64,000 nucleotides of DNA, taken from NCBI RefSeq assembly GCF_023650515.1, contig NZ_CP096016.1, forward strand, positions 4,032,001-4,096,000. Reading direction: 5' to 3'. This document shows, in pieces, positions 55,201 to 62,644 of the stretch (position 1 is its first letter; each line of letters opens with the position of its first letter). Both the position numbers and the translations under genes were made by a program. The notes beneath the pieces were generated by a model. It had not been told where the DNA came from and did not search any database. It saw only the letters and a list, made by a program, of their open reading frames with translations. The stretch is from Alkalimarinus coralli (GTDB lineage Bacteria > Pseudomonadota > Gammaproteobacteria > Pseudomonadales > Oleiphilaceae).

Positions 55201-56826
55201 ATGCTCAACACCTTTCAGTTGCTAAGTCACTGGAAAAGCAGTGATAAAAAACTGGAGCAAGGGCGCAATATAGTTGATGCGCTAGGCGCGTTGACCGGTA
55301 CCAGTGCCAGTATCGGCGAACTATGGAAGAGTCTGTATGAATCCAGGCAACTTAATAATCAAGCTAACACAACGTCTGTTTTGGCCAGAAGAGTGAATGA
55401 TAGCCGCTTTTTCAATGTCGGGGTGCTAAAGGTGTTGCCAGTCACTGCTGCGATATCAGGTATATTGGTGAGTGGCTATGACTTGGCCGTTGCGAACTCC
55501 AAAGGAGATGATGTCGCTAAGGCCCATATGGCGATGGTTGTCTCTTGCACAACCATGTTAGCCGTTGCTATCTGGCAGAGCGTCGCATTTTTAGGCCCTT
55601 TGGGCATAGCCATGGCAGGTGCATCGGTTATTTTACAGAACTACGTCTTTAAAGAAGACAACATGCTAGACACATGGCTTGAAAAAGGGCCGTTTAGTGA
55701 AGAGAAAAACGCCCAACACCCTCGTTTTCGCAGTATCCCTTGGGCGCAATATCAGCCCCACTCAGAAGTCAGTGAAGGGCTAAAACAACGTATGGGGGTT
55801 GAACGCCATAGCGTTTGGCTGGGCGGGAGCGCGATAGGTAAGCCAACAGAACTAAAAGATGCCGAGGGCCGGTATCGAAAAATCTTATCATTGTCGCTTC
55901 CCCCTTACGGTATCAGCCTGATACTGGATCAAAACTATCAGCTGCTAGGGTATAAAAGGCTGTATGCAAACCTTCCCTTGGATAGCGTGATATTTGATGA
56001 CTTAACAGGCGACATATCTGTAAACGACAACGGGTACAAGCGCTTGCTGGGTAGAATTGGCAAGCAGCTAGGGGAAAGCAGTTGGCGTATTGTTGATGCG
56101 TTGGTCGACAACCTTCCGAGCATGATGGCTGCAAATAATGCCTCCAATACCCGTGTTAGGTTTGAAGATGACTGGGGGGATGAAGATAAATTTACCGAAC
56201 CCATGAAGCGATATCCGGCTGCAAGCCTTGAACTGCTGCTGAATGGGCTGTATCCGCTCAACGCAGAATTTGAGCTAATGCCGGTGGAAAAGAAACTGGT
56301 GGGTCGAAATCGAGGCCGAGCAGGAATTGATCTGTATGAAATGAAAGGAAATAGAGCCAAAGTAACGGTGGATTTGCCTTATTTTATTGAGGGAGAGTCT
56401 GTTTTAACAATAGAGATTAGAGTGGCTCGAGATAGCGAAGAGGAAGACAAAAATGATTTGCCTGCTATTGTGTATAACGATGAAAAAACTATTCGAAAAA
56501 CCAATATTGCATCATTGCCTCCATATATAGGTGACAAGAGTTCAGGTAGTTTTAAGCTTAATGCTGAATCAGGGTTGCAGTATATTCAGATAATAGACTT
56601 TGATAAATTTAGTTTTGATAACACTAAAAACATTCATATAGGTAAAGAAATTGAACTTGAATGCTGGGTTAAGCTAGGCGTAAATAAATTCAATAAGAAT
56701 GATACAAAGTCACATGTAGCTATGCCATGGAGAGGAGCTGACGTTTGGCTATCGAAGTCTCCGTCCATATTATCAGTTCAAAAATCATGGCTTACAATAA
56801 GGGCTGCGGATACATTGAGAGGCTAA
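52300..56826 (+). CDS. VasX/BTH_I2691-like putative T6SS effector, 1508 aa
   Basis: A large protein without signal peptide whose N-terminus (PVRYHAIYPIGYAL, then LLPGWLYVFREGVLWKEFQV) fits the toxin VasX N-terminal region found in membrane-disrupting T6SS effectors. Residues ~640-880 are a long charged coiled coil. Three hydrophobic segments follow (about 956-978, 1040-1067, 1073-1113: MVVSCTTMLAVAIWQSVAF and neighbours), suiting a pore-forming domain. Residues 1262-1368 are almost identical to the orphan cassette downstream, and residues 1368-1508 are its variable tip, ending in AMPWRGADVWL. The stop overlaps the stop of the convergent gene by 4 bases. Pore formation is inferred from the family. 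Confidence 0.78.
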   Translation: MSESIPVPHVKKIAAHVNLNVMNTLVLEQPVRYHAIYPIGYALKSAQCADPALELKALPSQQSAIQQYTRSISDRTLVNAPLLPGWLYVFREGVLWKEFQVRADSETENTQTSLYEVDLEYEQTKDQRDAGGEACHYFLLPENAECEIAVSNIQWPWVLINQFGGLRNTPHPQEVDWPYLLPKHQLCRVDDDTRLYQWTATKAASRRKARFQSVSANNTSPHQSDEGISQAQLKAGFVPNILNVHAFSAVEPLTPAISPSVSQACVINVLDAEGFSRVLSYRYHCAWALLDDAQKLIATPYEESDELYKEFPYSSYYESALLAHQLYFSEEMGDAETLWQRDNLQLKNRNKLKLNDIQRALGVDLRRTIRELITQTGNDLADFLQGRYSTHGQDWLENLVAQLEDSWAYSEMPSNEQEDENKRLPYRHTRWETLSNLLLKLADHPASTCQYIDGTPAIRKEVSEGKTKDPGFQVVNAIIEGRHPLSALTLNQPQDIVFTYQRILQQLDEEYDDAKEDDPKLLSEQLRQLHRLTAKGVRKEDNLLEPAILNVSLATVQWVFAVAGQLFVGSNTLSVENLGNANSNGTIDAIRKLLNWVTDAHLNYVTFDEFIETQNNQPDGHVKKQKIIAHILSDMEKFKTEVSETDTPISPERYARNIQQDADEKTQHLTNKNQQYRNGYKRLIGPDAIDERITQLNAHVNRDRKIITDRNKMIRQLMGQQEKYCRSQIKNCQVPPDIDRHTVIVKLEREIKHHAKARTAAVERRSHAKLQIADFKELKVSLEKSRKQKKSAQQDSRELLKEVDSSHPLHDLKATDNKYFRDVKRVENEAALEIKRYQQQYQSNQDYKRQRQQQGIEVIETNTPEGRQLKAFLAQQREKLAGKLDQPITRIYTTEANFDEMRIEHGHKPNTIVFTPAQSTSMNAVQQGSYITVGAGGEHIYRGSEAQTVKSRQQGTVTVASMMVGLDMLNTFQLLSHWKSSDKKLEQGRNIVDALGALTGTSASIGELWKSLYESRQLNNQANTTSVLARRVNDSRFFNVGVLKVLPVTAAISGILVSGYDLAVANSKGDDVAKAHMAMVVSCTTMLAVAIWQSVAFLGPLGIAMAGASVILQNYVFKEDNMLDTWLEKGPFSEEKNAQHPRFRSIPWAQYQPHSEVSEGLKQRMGVERHSVWLGGSAIGKPTELKDAEGRYRKILSLSLPPYGISLILDQNYQLLGYKRLYANLPLDSVIFDDLTGDISVNDNGYKRLLGRIGKQLGESSWRIVDALVDNLPSMMAANNASNTRVRFEDDWGDEDKFTEPMKRYPAASLELLLNGLYPLNAEFELMPVEKKLVGRNRGRAGIDLYEMKGNRAKVTVDLPYFIEGESVLTIEIRVARDSEEEDKNDLPAIVYNDEKTIRKTNIASLPPYIGDKSSGSFKLNAESGLQYIQIIDFDKFSFDNTKNIHIGKEIELECWVKLGVNKFNKNDTKSHVAMPWRGADVWLSKSPSILSVQKSWLTIRAADTLRG
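56086..56402 (+). repeat. Left conserved flank of the cassette, copy A (317 bp)
   Basis: This coding segment of the effector matches 61261-61577 with about seven substitutions in 317 bases, in the same reading frame, offset by 5175 bases. Similarity starts abruptly near 56073 and ends abruptly at 56402, where the tips become different. Confidence 0.9.
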
Positions 56827-57485
56827 AAATTAGCGATAGCGTTATCAAAGCGCTCAAGTGAAAAACTTAGCTTTTGCCTGAGCGTAATATCATAATCAAC
56901 TACTCCCCTGTAGATACTGGGGTATAGGACATATGCTGTTATTGCAAAGCGTTTTAACGGGTCAGAAAGTTCAGGGTTATAAACAAACTCGTTACTGCAT
57001 ACCCCGCCGGATATGAAATATACGCCCTTTGTATCAATAAGCATTTCTCCGTGCTCAGAACGACTTATTGTTATAGGTGTTTTAAAACTGGTATGGTTTA
57101 TTTCCCTTGCCGAAAATTCTTCAACTTGCCCGATCATGTAGCATTCCCCATGCCTAATACCAAGATGGAATGGAGCAATTGGAGTTATAGAAAAAAGGTA
57201 ATTGATATCTTCTTTAGAAAGGGTTGCTATCTTATCAGGCTTATAGATATTTCTATCTATAATCTCAATTAGATCAGAGCTCACCCCATCCGTTACATAT
57301 GTAATTTCCTGCTCATCAAGCGAATAATCAAACGGGGTATATTCAATCGTATCATCTCCCAACAGATGGTTAAGCTCCATCTCAAGTTGAGGGCTGGGTT
57401 TTAAGGTAAAAACATAGTTGGGGGCATGGCCGAAAGGAATGGTGGCTAAATAGCCGGTAAAGTAAACAATAAAGGGGCCGCCCAT
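56823..57485 (-). CDS. Putative immunity/partner protein of the effector tip, allele 1
   Basis: A 220-aa protein of no family known to me, encoded tail-to-tail with the effector and overlapping its stop by 4 bases. The first ~66 residues are nearly the same as in the second copy (FIVYFTGYLATIPFGHAPNY, YTPFDYSLDEQEITYVT); the remaining ~150 residues are only distantly similar (shared FKTPI, C-terminal RFD...NF). The pattern of variation follows that of the facing effector tip, which suggests recognition of the tip, hence immunity. No clear signal peptide or ribosome site is visible. The convergent orientation is unusual for an immunity gene, so the role is uncertain. Confidence 0.6.
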   Translation of the reverse strand: MGGPFIVYFTGYLATIPFGHAPNYVFTLKPSPQLEMELNHLLGDDTIEYTPFDYSLDEQEITYVTDGVSSDLIEIIDRNIYKPDKIATLSKEDINYLFSITPIAPFHLGIRHGECYMIGQVEEFSAREINHTSFKTPITISRSEHGEMLIDTKGVYFISGGVCSNEFVYNPELSDPLKRFAITAYVLYPSIYRGVVDYDITLRQKLSFSLERFDNAIANF

Positions 57486-58841
57486 AAGTCGCTAGTTTGT
57501 CAATAGCACGAGTTTGAACGAAGCGCGTCGTGGCACCCATGCCTAAATATAAACTGTTTTGGCTGTCATGAAGTACACCTGATTTTAGTTGTGTTGTGCT
57601 ACTTCAAAATGAAGTGCTTCAGTCACCCATCAGGATCAAGGCTAAACGGCTGAGCCCCATAACGCGCAAAGCCGCTTACCCCTGGTATATTCATACCCCA
57701 TTAAATAATCAGTACCCCTGCATAGCTAATTGGTACAGAGTTAAAGACTCGAAGTCAGTCTCCGGAGAGCTTATGCAGAGGGCACTCCATTAAACCAAAT
57801 TAGGTTCAGGCGAAGGATATTCAGAGCCCTAGGTTAACCATACCCCTTTTGATCTCATCGCCTGAAAAGCTGTTTAACCAAATGCGAGTTTAATATCAAA
57901 CATCGTTTTCTCCTTGAGCATGTGATAACACGCTCTCGTTAATTTATTGGCTATCGCTTTCTTGGCAACCATTGTTGGTGATTTCTTCAGCCTGCGTTGA
58001 TAGGCTCGTTTTATATCAGTATTCCAGATAGATGCATAATGTGCTGCTTCAACAAAAGCCATTGCTAAATATCTATTTCCGTTCTTCGTATTTCCTTTCC
58101 CTTTTGATTTACCATTGCTGACCTTATCGGAAGGCACACAACGAGCATAAGATGAATAATTTCCAACACGAGGAAAACGCTCAATTGGTCCAGTCTCAAG
58201 CAAAATGGTCATCGCCAGTATTTTTCCAACGCCAGGGATACTAAGTAGAATTGAATACAATTCCCCTTGCTGGCATTCTCTGAGAACAAAATTTTCTATC
58301 GTAGTAATTTGCTGAGAGAGTTTTTTCATCATATGCCACTCAGTCAACGCAGTTAGTTGCGCTGCGCTTGTTGAAAAGTGAGCTTTCAGTTCTGCTTCTG
58401 TAAGATGTTTTATCTTATTCGCATTAAGCCTCTCACCTGTGTGCCGGTTAATCATGCTTTGTAAACTAAGGTGATGAGCGGTTCGTTGCTTAACCAGCAA
58501 GAGCCTTCTCCTTAGTAGATCGCGAATAGCACGTAAAGCTTTAGGGTAAATATATCCCGTAGGAAGTATGCCTAATCTTAGTAGGTGAGCTAAATAACGC
58601 GCATCCGTTAAATCATTCGTGTATTTCAATCCGCTGTATTGTTGAATGGCAAGCGTATTAGCTAGATGAACTGGATAGCCTTCATCCATTAGACCATCAA
58701 CAAGCCAATACCAATTGTATGTCGATTCAACAACTATTCCGAAAATGTCTGATTGGTAGGGTGCTAGTAGTTTAGAGATATCATTGAGATCATTATCTAA
58801 ACGCTTTTCTTGAACAATAGTATCGTTATCGTTGATTAACG
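57282..58841. repeat. Right conserved flank of the cassette, copy A
   Basis: This segment corresponds to 62441-64000, offset 5159. The first ~105 bases carry nine substitutions; from about 57388 to the end of the compared region I see no difference. It contains the N-terminal part of the partner gene, a non-coding stretch and most of the IS110 transposase gene. Confidence 0.88.
57486..57873 (-). ncRNA. Non-coding region beside the IS110 gene; candidate guide (bridge) RNA region
   Basis: These 388 bases downstream of the IS110 transposase are conserved without change in both copies and have no convincing protein. TTCAGGCGA (57805-57813) and TCGCCTGAA (57858-57866) make a 9-bp stem around 44 bases, just after the transposase stop. 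IS110-family elements encode structured bridge RNAs in their non-coding ends, and the IS1111 branch has this region downstream of the gene, as here. Part of the stretch may instead be the leader of the partner gene. The RNA itself is an inference. Confidence 0.4.
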
Positions 58842-58975
58842 ATACAACGCTATTGTTGCTATGAAGATCGATTCCGCAGTAAAGTTGCATAAGCCGTCTC
58901 CTTTGTTGAGTGTAAGCCCTCTCGAGTATACCTCTGGATGCCTCGGCGAGGGAGGCGACTTATGATTTTCAGTGC
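57500..58975 (-). mobile_element. IS110-family element, copy 1 (ends not resolved)
   Basis: One intact transposase with a long downstream non-coding region. IS110 elements lack ordinary terminal repeats, and the two copies share the sequence beyond the element into the partner gene, so the left end cannot be set by comparison. The right end is placed near 58975, where a membrane protein reading frame becomes continuous. Confidence 0.6.
57874..58890 (-). CDS. IS110-family transposase
   Basis: A 338-aa DEDD recombinase of the IS110 family, the class that includes the Piv pilin invertase. The N-terminal RuvC-like catalytic residues are visible: Asp8 in GIDLH, Glu55 in VVEST, Asp93 and Asp96 in TNDLTDAR. 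The C-terminal Transposase_20 domain has SIPGVGKILAMTILLETG and the segment RVGNYSSYARCVPSDK carrying the candidate Ser nucleophile. AAAGGAG precedes the ATG. Intact and identical to the copy at the window end. Confidence 0.92.
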   Translation of the reverse strand: MQLYCGIDLHSNNSVVSLINDNDTIVQEKRLDNDLNDISKLLAPYQSDIFGIVVESTYNWYWLVDGLMDEGYPVHLANTLAIQQYSGLKYTNDLTDARYLAHLLRLGILPTGYIYPKALRAIRDLLRRRLLLVKQRTAHHLSLQSMINRHTGERLNANKIKHLTEAELKAHFSTSAAQLTALTEWHMMKKLSQQITTIENFVLRECQQGELYSILLSIPGVGKILAMTILLETGPIERFPRVGNYSSYARCVPSDKVSNGKSKGKGNTKNGNRYLAMAFVEAAHYASIWNTDIKRAYQRRLKKSPTMVAKKAIANKLTRACYHMLKEKTMFDIKLAFG

Positions 58976-59273
58976 CTAGCATAGCCCCCATGACTCGATA
59001 ACGTTTGTTTTGATAATCAGGAACGGTTCGCCCTTTTGACTGAGTGTATTTGTAGCCAATATAACTGGCGAGCATGGCCAAGAAAAAGGTGATGAGGGTA
59101 AAGTAAGTACCCAAAAATAGCCCTGTTCTATAGCTTATGGGGCCTGAATAATCGGCAAAAGATATGGGCACCGGAATCATCACCAGTGAGAACCAAAACA
59201 GCCAATAGAGTGTCCAGTGAGGGAAGACAAAGTCCATTTTGAGCCAGTGTTTTATAATGTAACCGGGTTTCAT
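58836..59273 (-). pseudogene. Small membrane protein gene with 3' end replaced by IS110
   Basis: Residues 1-101 (MKPGYIIKHWLKMDF to RVMGAMLGT) look like a genuine membrane protein with two helices (WTLYWLFWFSLVMIPVPISF and GLFLGTYFTLITFFLAMLAS). The last ~44 residues are read from IS110 sequence and run antisense over the transposase start. The native end is therefore lost or altered. It lies between the two effector cassettes; as VasX-type immunity proteins are membrane proteins, a former immunity gene is possible but unproven. Confidence 0.6.
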
Positions 59274-59423
59274 ATCACACGTCCTTGTTGATATTGGTTT
59301 GGTGTTTATTCGCCAATAGTTCTGTACTTACAGAATAGGGGGTGAATTATAGCAAATAGTAAGCTGAAATCGTGTTCTTAGTGGAAAATATAAGACGGCA
59401 GGCTCTTCCTTGATTCCGCTTCG
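59274..59423 (-). repeat. Gap with half of a REP interrupted by IS1182 copy 2
   Basis: CCTTGATTCCGCTTCG (59408-59423) is, on the minus strand, the CGAAGCGGAATCAAGG half of the REP palindrome. The other half, read on the minus strand as GTAGCCGTGATGCAGCGAAG, lies at 61129-61148. The rest of the gap is the leader of the membrane protein gene. Confidence 0.65.
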
Positions 59424-61128
59424 AGGCTGTGAAAGTATTAACAAGCAAGAGATTCTTTGACTTCAAAACGAACTCGAAGCGAATCTGGCGTCATTACAAC
59501 GGCCTTTATAATTATTGTCTGTAGAAACAGGTAATACTTATAGGCCTTTAAATATAGCTCTGGGCTCCTTCTATTAAGGCGAAACAGAGCTTTATTTTTT
59601 ATCTCCTCAAGGAGCCTGTCGAACCCCAACACATTAAGTGCACGTGTGAGATTATAACATAACGCCATTAAACTAAACTCAGCCGCTACCTTCTCTTGGC
59701 CTCTTAGCAGGAAGTGGCTCCAACCTGCTCTAGATTTCATCGTGCCAAATGGGTGCTCAACGAGTGTACTTCGCTCGCGCATTTTTCCTTTGCTTACCTT
59801 CATTCGTTCTTGATGAGCTGTGAGCAGGTCTGCATTCTCACTTCGCCACACGACTCGGCAAGGTATTTTCTCCCCAAGACAGCTTGCTTTTTGGGGGCAG
59901 CTTTTACAGACTGTTTCTGATGCACTGAAGCGATGAAATACTTGTCCGTTCTGTGTGCGGGGCGACCCTCGTTGGTTTAATGACTCTCCTGCAGGGCACA
60001 CATAATGATTTTTCCTCGCATCATATATGAACTGGTCTTTTGTGTACCTTCCCTTTTTCCCTTTACCCCCCGTTTTAGGCTTGGGAACATAAGGTGTTAT
60101 CTTATCTTTTACACACTTAGCAATATGCGCCCCGCTGTAATAGCCCGCATCAGCAAGCACTTCTAACTCATCTGAATTCAGTATTTTCTTTGCTTTTAGC
60201 GACATTGGGTGCAATTGTTTAAGGTCGTTTGGCTCCGTTGTGACTTCTTCGCAAACGATCAAGTGATGCTTGTTATCTACTGCTATCTGTACGCTGTAGC
60301 CGGATACCTTTTGAGTTCCTTTGTTCAGTAAACGGGCATCTTTGTCTGTACTGCTCTCTTGTGTTTTTTTAGATTTTTCTAACCTTTTTAATTCGCTCTC
60401 TTTATCTTGTTTTTCTTTTTTCCAGTCTTCGAGTTGCTGAAGCACTTTTTCCAGTTCAATATCACTGGGCTTGTTTTCTTCTTCCTTTTCCTGCGCATCT
60501 TGCTGATCTAGCTCGTTCTGCCATTGCTCGATATGCGCCTCTAGCTTTTTGAGCTTCTTCTTGAGACCTGTGGTGGTCGTAAAGCTCTTGCGGCTCGCGC
60601 TTCCTTTAAAGAAACTGCCGTCAATAGCAATGCACTGGCCTCCAAACAACGAAAGTTTCTTGCAGAATAAAATAAACTCTTTATGAGTCTCCCGAATCGC
60701 ACGCCGGTTTTGGCTGCGAAAATTAGCGATCGTCTTATAGCTTGGCTTAAGCCCTTGAACTAACCACATCACCTCTATATTACGGTGGCACTCTTGTTCC
60801 AACCGACGACTCGACTTAATGCGGTTTAGATATCCGTAGAGGTAAAGCTTGAGTAACGCACCGGGAGGGTAGGCAGGCTGCCCGCTATTAACCTTGTTTT
60901 CTAAGGTATGTTGATAGCCGAGCTTTCCTAAGTCTAAACATTCAACATAGGCATCAAGGGCTCTGATGGGATGCCTCTCATGCACGTAGTCATCCATATG
61001 GCTCGGAAACAAATCCCCTTGATCGCGGGAGTGTGTTTTCTTGTATTGTCTTCCCATTTTCTTATATCTTCGAAGTCGTTAGGCGACGATATTATACAGC
61101 GGGGAGCCTATGGATACTTTCACAGCCT
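59424..61128 (-). mobile_element. IS1182-family insertion sequence, copy 2 (1705 bp)
   Basis: Same element as 44053-45757 in the opposite orientation, with the same terminal repeats and length. It is flanked by CTTCG on both sides (59419-59423 and 61129-61133), which is CGAAG on the element strand. It is inserted at the same point of a REP palindrome as copy 1. Confidence 0.88.
59438..61057 (-). CDS. IS1182-family transposase, copy 2
   Basis: A 539-aa DDE transposase identical in translation to the gene at 44124-45743, with the catalytic Asp in AIDGSFFKG, Asp in ADAGYYSG and Glu in LVEHPFGT. It is intact and presumably active. It separates the truncated membrane protein gene from the orphan effector cassette. 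The two inverted copies could recombine to invert the 13.7 kb between them. Confidence 0.92.
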   Translation of the reverse strand: MGRQYKKTHSRDQGDLFPSHMDDYVHERHPIRALDAYVECLDLGKLGYQHTLENKVNSGQPAYPPGALLKLYLYGYLNRIKSSRRLEQECHRNIEVMWLVQGLKPSYKTIANFRSQNRRAIRETHKEFILFCKKLSLFGGQCIAIDGSFFKGSASRKSFTTTTGLKKKLKKLEAHIEQWQNELDQQDAQEKEEENKPSDIELEKVLQQLEDWKKEKQDKESELKRLEKSKKTQESSTDKDARLLNKGTQKVSGYSVQIAVDNKHHLIVCEEVTTEPNDLKQLHPMSLKAKKILNSDELEVLADAGYYSGAHIAKCVKDKITPYVPKPKTGGKGKKGRYTKDQFIYDARKNHYVCPAGESLNQRGSPRTQNGQVFHRFSASETVCKSCPQKASCLGEKIPCRVVWRSENADLLTAHQERMKVSKGKMRERSTLVEHPFGTMKSRAGWSHFLLRGQEKVAAEFSLMALCYNLTRALNVLGFDRLLEEIKNKALFRLNRRSPELYLKAYKYYLFLQTIIIKAVVMTPDSLRVRFEVKESLAC

Positions 61129-61246
61129 CTTCGCTGCATCACGGCTACAAGGGCATTGTAGAAAACCGTAGCCTTGATGCAAGGAGGCACGACTGGAATC
61201 AGGGTTGAGCTTCCGCTGCTTCCCAAGAGCAGCGTAGAAACCAATG
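61129..61246 (+). repeat. REP sequences upstream of the orphan tip
   Basis: CTTCGCTGCATCACGGCTAC (61129-61148) is the second half of the interrupted REP. A further REP-like unit follows at 61168-61202 (GTAGCCTTGATGCAAGG, then GGAATCAGGG). The remainder up to 61246 is unique and has no promoter or ribosome site suited to the orphan tip. Confidence 0.6.
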
Positions 61247-61995
61247 GCGAAAGTAGTTGGCGTATTGTTGATGCGTTGGTCGACAACCTTCCGGGTATGA
61301 TGGCCGCAAATAATGCCTCCAATACCCGTGTTAGGTTTCAAGATGACTGGGGGGATGAAGATAAATTTACCGAACCCATGAAGCGATATCCGGCTGCAAG
61401 CCTTGAACTGCTGCTGAATGGGCTGTATCCGCTTAACGCAGAATTTGAGCTAATGCCGGTGGAAAAGAAACTGGTGGGGCGAAATCGAGGCCGGGCAGGA
61501 ATTGATCTGTATGAAATGAAAGGAAATAGAGCCAAAGTAACGGTGGATTTGCCTTATTTTATTGAGGGAGAGTCTGTATTGGATATTCAAATTAGTATTG
61601 CTCAAGAAAGCGATGAAGTGGTTAAGAAGGGGTTCCCTTTGCTTAAATTTGGCAATAAAAAATTATTGCAAATAGCAAAAATTTCCTCCTTGCCAATGTT
61701 TAAAGAAGGGGCTGAGGAAGGAGTATATAAGTCCCATTTTGAGGGTAGGCAAGCTTTGGTAGTAATACGTGACTTCTCGAAAAGGAGCTTTTCGACGCTG
61801 GAAGGGGTTGATGTTGACATGAAAATAGACATGGAATGTAGGGTAAGACTTCATGTGACATCTCAGGACAAACCGGAAAAAGAAACGATTAAAATGCCTT
61901 GGAGGGGGCGGTCTAAATGGTTAGACGAGCCAGAAATTGGGGATCAGTATAAAGGCTGGTTACTTATGGAGGACGCAACTATTCTTAGAAGTTAG
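61174..61995 (+). pseudogene. Orphan effector C-terminal tip (allele 2), no own start
   Basis: The open frame is 273 aa, but its only early start is a TTG inside a REP palindrome. From 61247 it matches the effector: about 106 residues are nearly identical to residues 1262-1368 (RIVDALVDNLP, PMKRYPAASLELLL, GRAGIDLYEMKGNRAK), then a 139-aa tip with only distant similarity (shared SLP, IRDFSKRSFS-like, MPWRG). It is in frame with the full-length gene at a distance of 5175 bases. It is best seen as a silent donor cassette or remnant of a displaced effector end. Confidence 0.8.
61261..61577 (+). repeat. Left conserved flank of the cassette, copy B (317 bp)
   Basis: Matches 56086-56402 of the effector gene with about seven differences. 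As direct repeats in the same frame, the two could recombine to fuse the effector to the orphan tip. Confidence 0.9.
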
Positions 61996-62644
61996 AAATA
62001 AACCAGTCAAATCGAGCAATTGTCATTGTAAAAGTAGGTCTTTTTTCAACTCGGTACTTGAAGATATCGCTATATGTATAGGGATATCTAAAGTAGGCTT
62101 CTAGTGCTATCTCCTTAACTGGATCATACTCCTGAGAATAACCGGGAACCTCATTACAAGAACCATGTTTAACTTCAAATACGCCCTCAACTGAGACATT
62201 CATGCTCCCCTTCTCTCCTGGTTTAATACGAATAGGAGTTTTGAAGTCTGGGTGTCCTATAGTATGGGGTTTTAAATCATAAGTATTGGCTGATAAATAA
62301 CAGGTCTTCTCAACTATTTCGAACTTGAATGGAGTTAATGTTCGAATAGAGGTTACATACTCTAAATCTCTTTCACTTAGAGTAACTATTGTTTCAGGAG
62401 ACCTTTTAGGTCGTTCAATCATATTAAGTATCATCGAATCCACCCCATTCGTCACATACGTAATCTCTTGCTCATCCAGCGAATAATCAAACGGCGTATA
62501 TTCAATCGTATCATCTCCCAACAGATGGTTAAGCTCCATTTCAAGCTGAGGGCTGGGTTTTAAGGTAAAAACATAGTTGGGGGCATGGCCGAAAGGAATG
62601 GTGGCTAAATAGCCGGTAAAGTAAACAATAAAGGGGCCGCCCAT
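61985..62644 (-). CDS. Putative immunity/partner protein of the orphan tip, allele 2
   Basis: A 219-aa relative of the protein at 56823-57485. The first ~66 residues are nearly identical to allele 1; the rest has diverged (MILNMIERPKRSPETIVTLS, HPDFKTPIRIKPGEKGSMNV, ending RFDWFISNF). It again faces the tip gene, the two stops overlapping by 11 bases. Unlike the orphan tip it keeps its own start codon and could be expressed, which would give protection against a tip that is currently not made, as seen for orphan immunity genes elsewhere. Confidence 0.6.
   Translation of the reverse strand: MGGPFIVYFTGYLATIPFGHAPNYVFTLKPSPQLEMELNHLLGDDTIEYTPFDYSLDEQEITYVTNGVDSMILNMIERPKRSPETIVTLSERDLEYVTSIRTLTPFKFEIVEKTCYLSANTYDLKPHTIGHPDFKTPIRIKPGEKGSMNVSVEGVFEVKHGSCNEVPGYSQEYDPVKEIALEAYFRYPYTYSDIFKYRVEKRPTFTMTIARFDWFISNF

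Noticed and set aside
57596-57793. 65-aa open frame repeated at 62755-62952
   Set aside because: It is identical in both copies only because the whole region is duplicated. It has no ribosome site, lies in the presumed non-coding part of IS110, and its composition is not protein-like.
59714-59920. 68-aa frame antisense to the IS1182 transposase, also at 45261-45467
   Set aside because: Shadow of the transposase gene; present twice because the element is.
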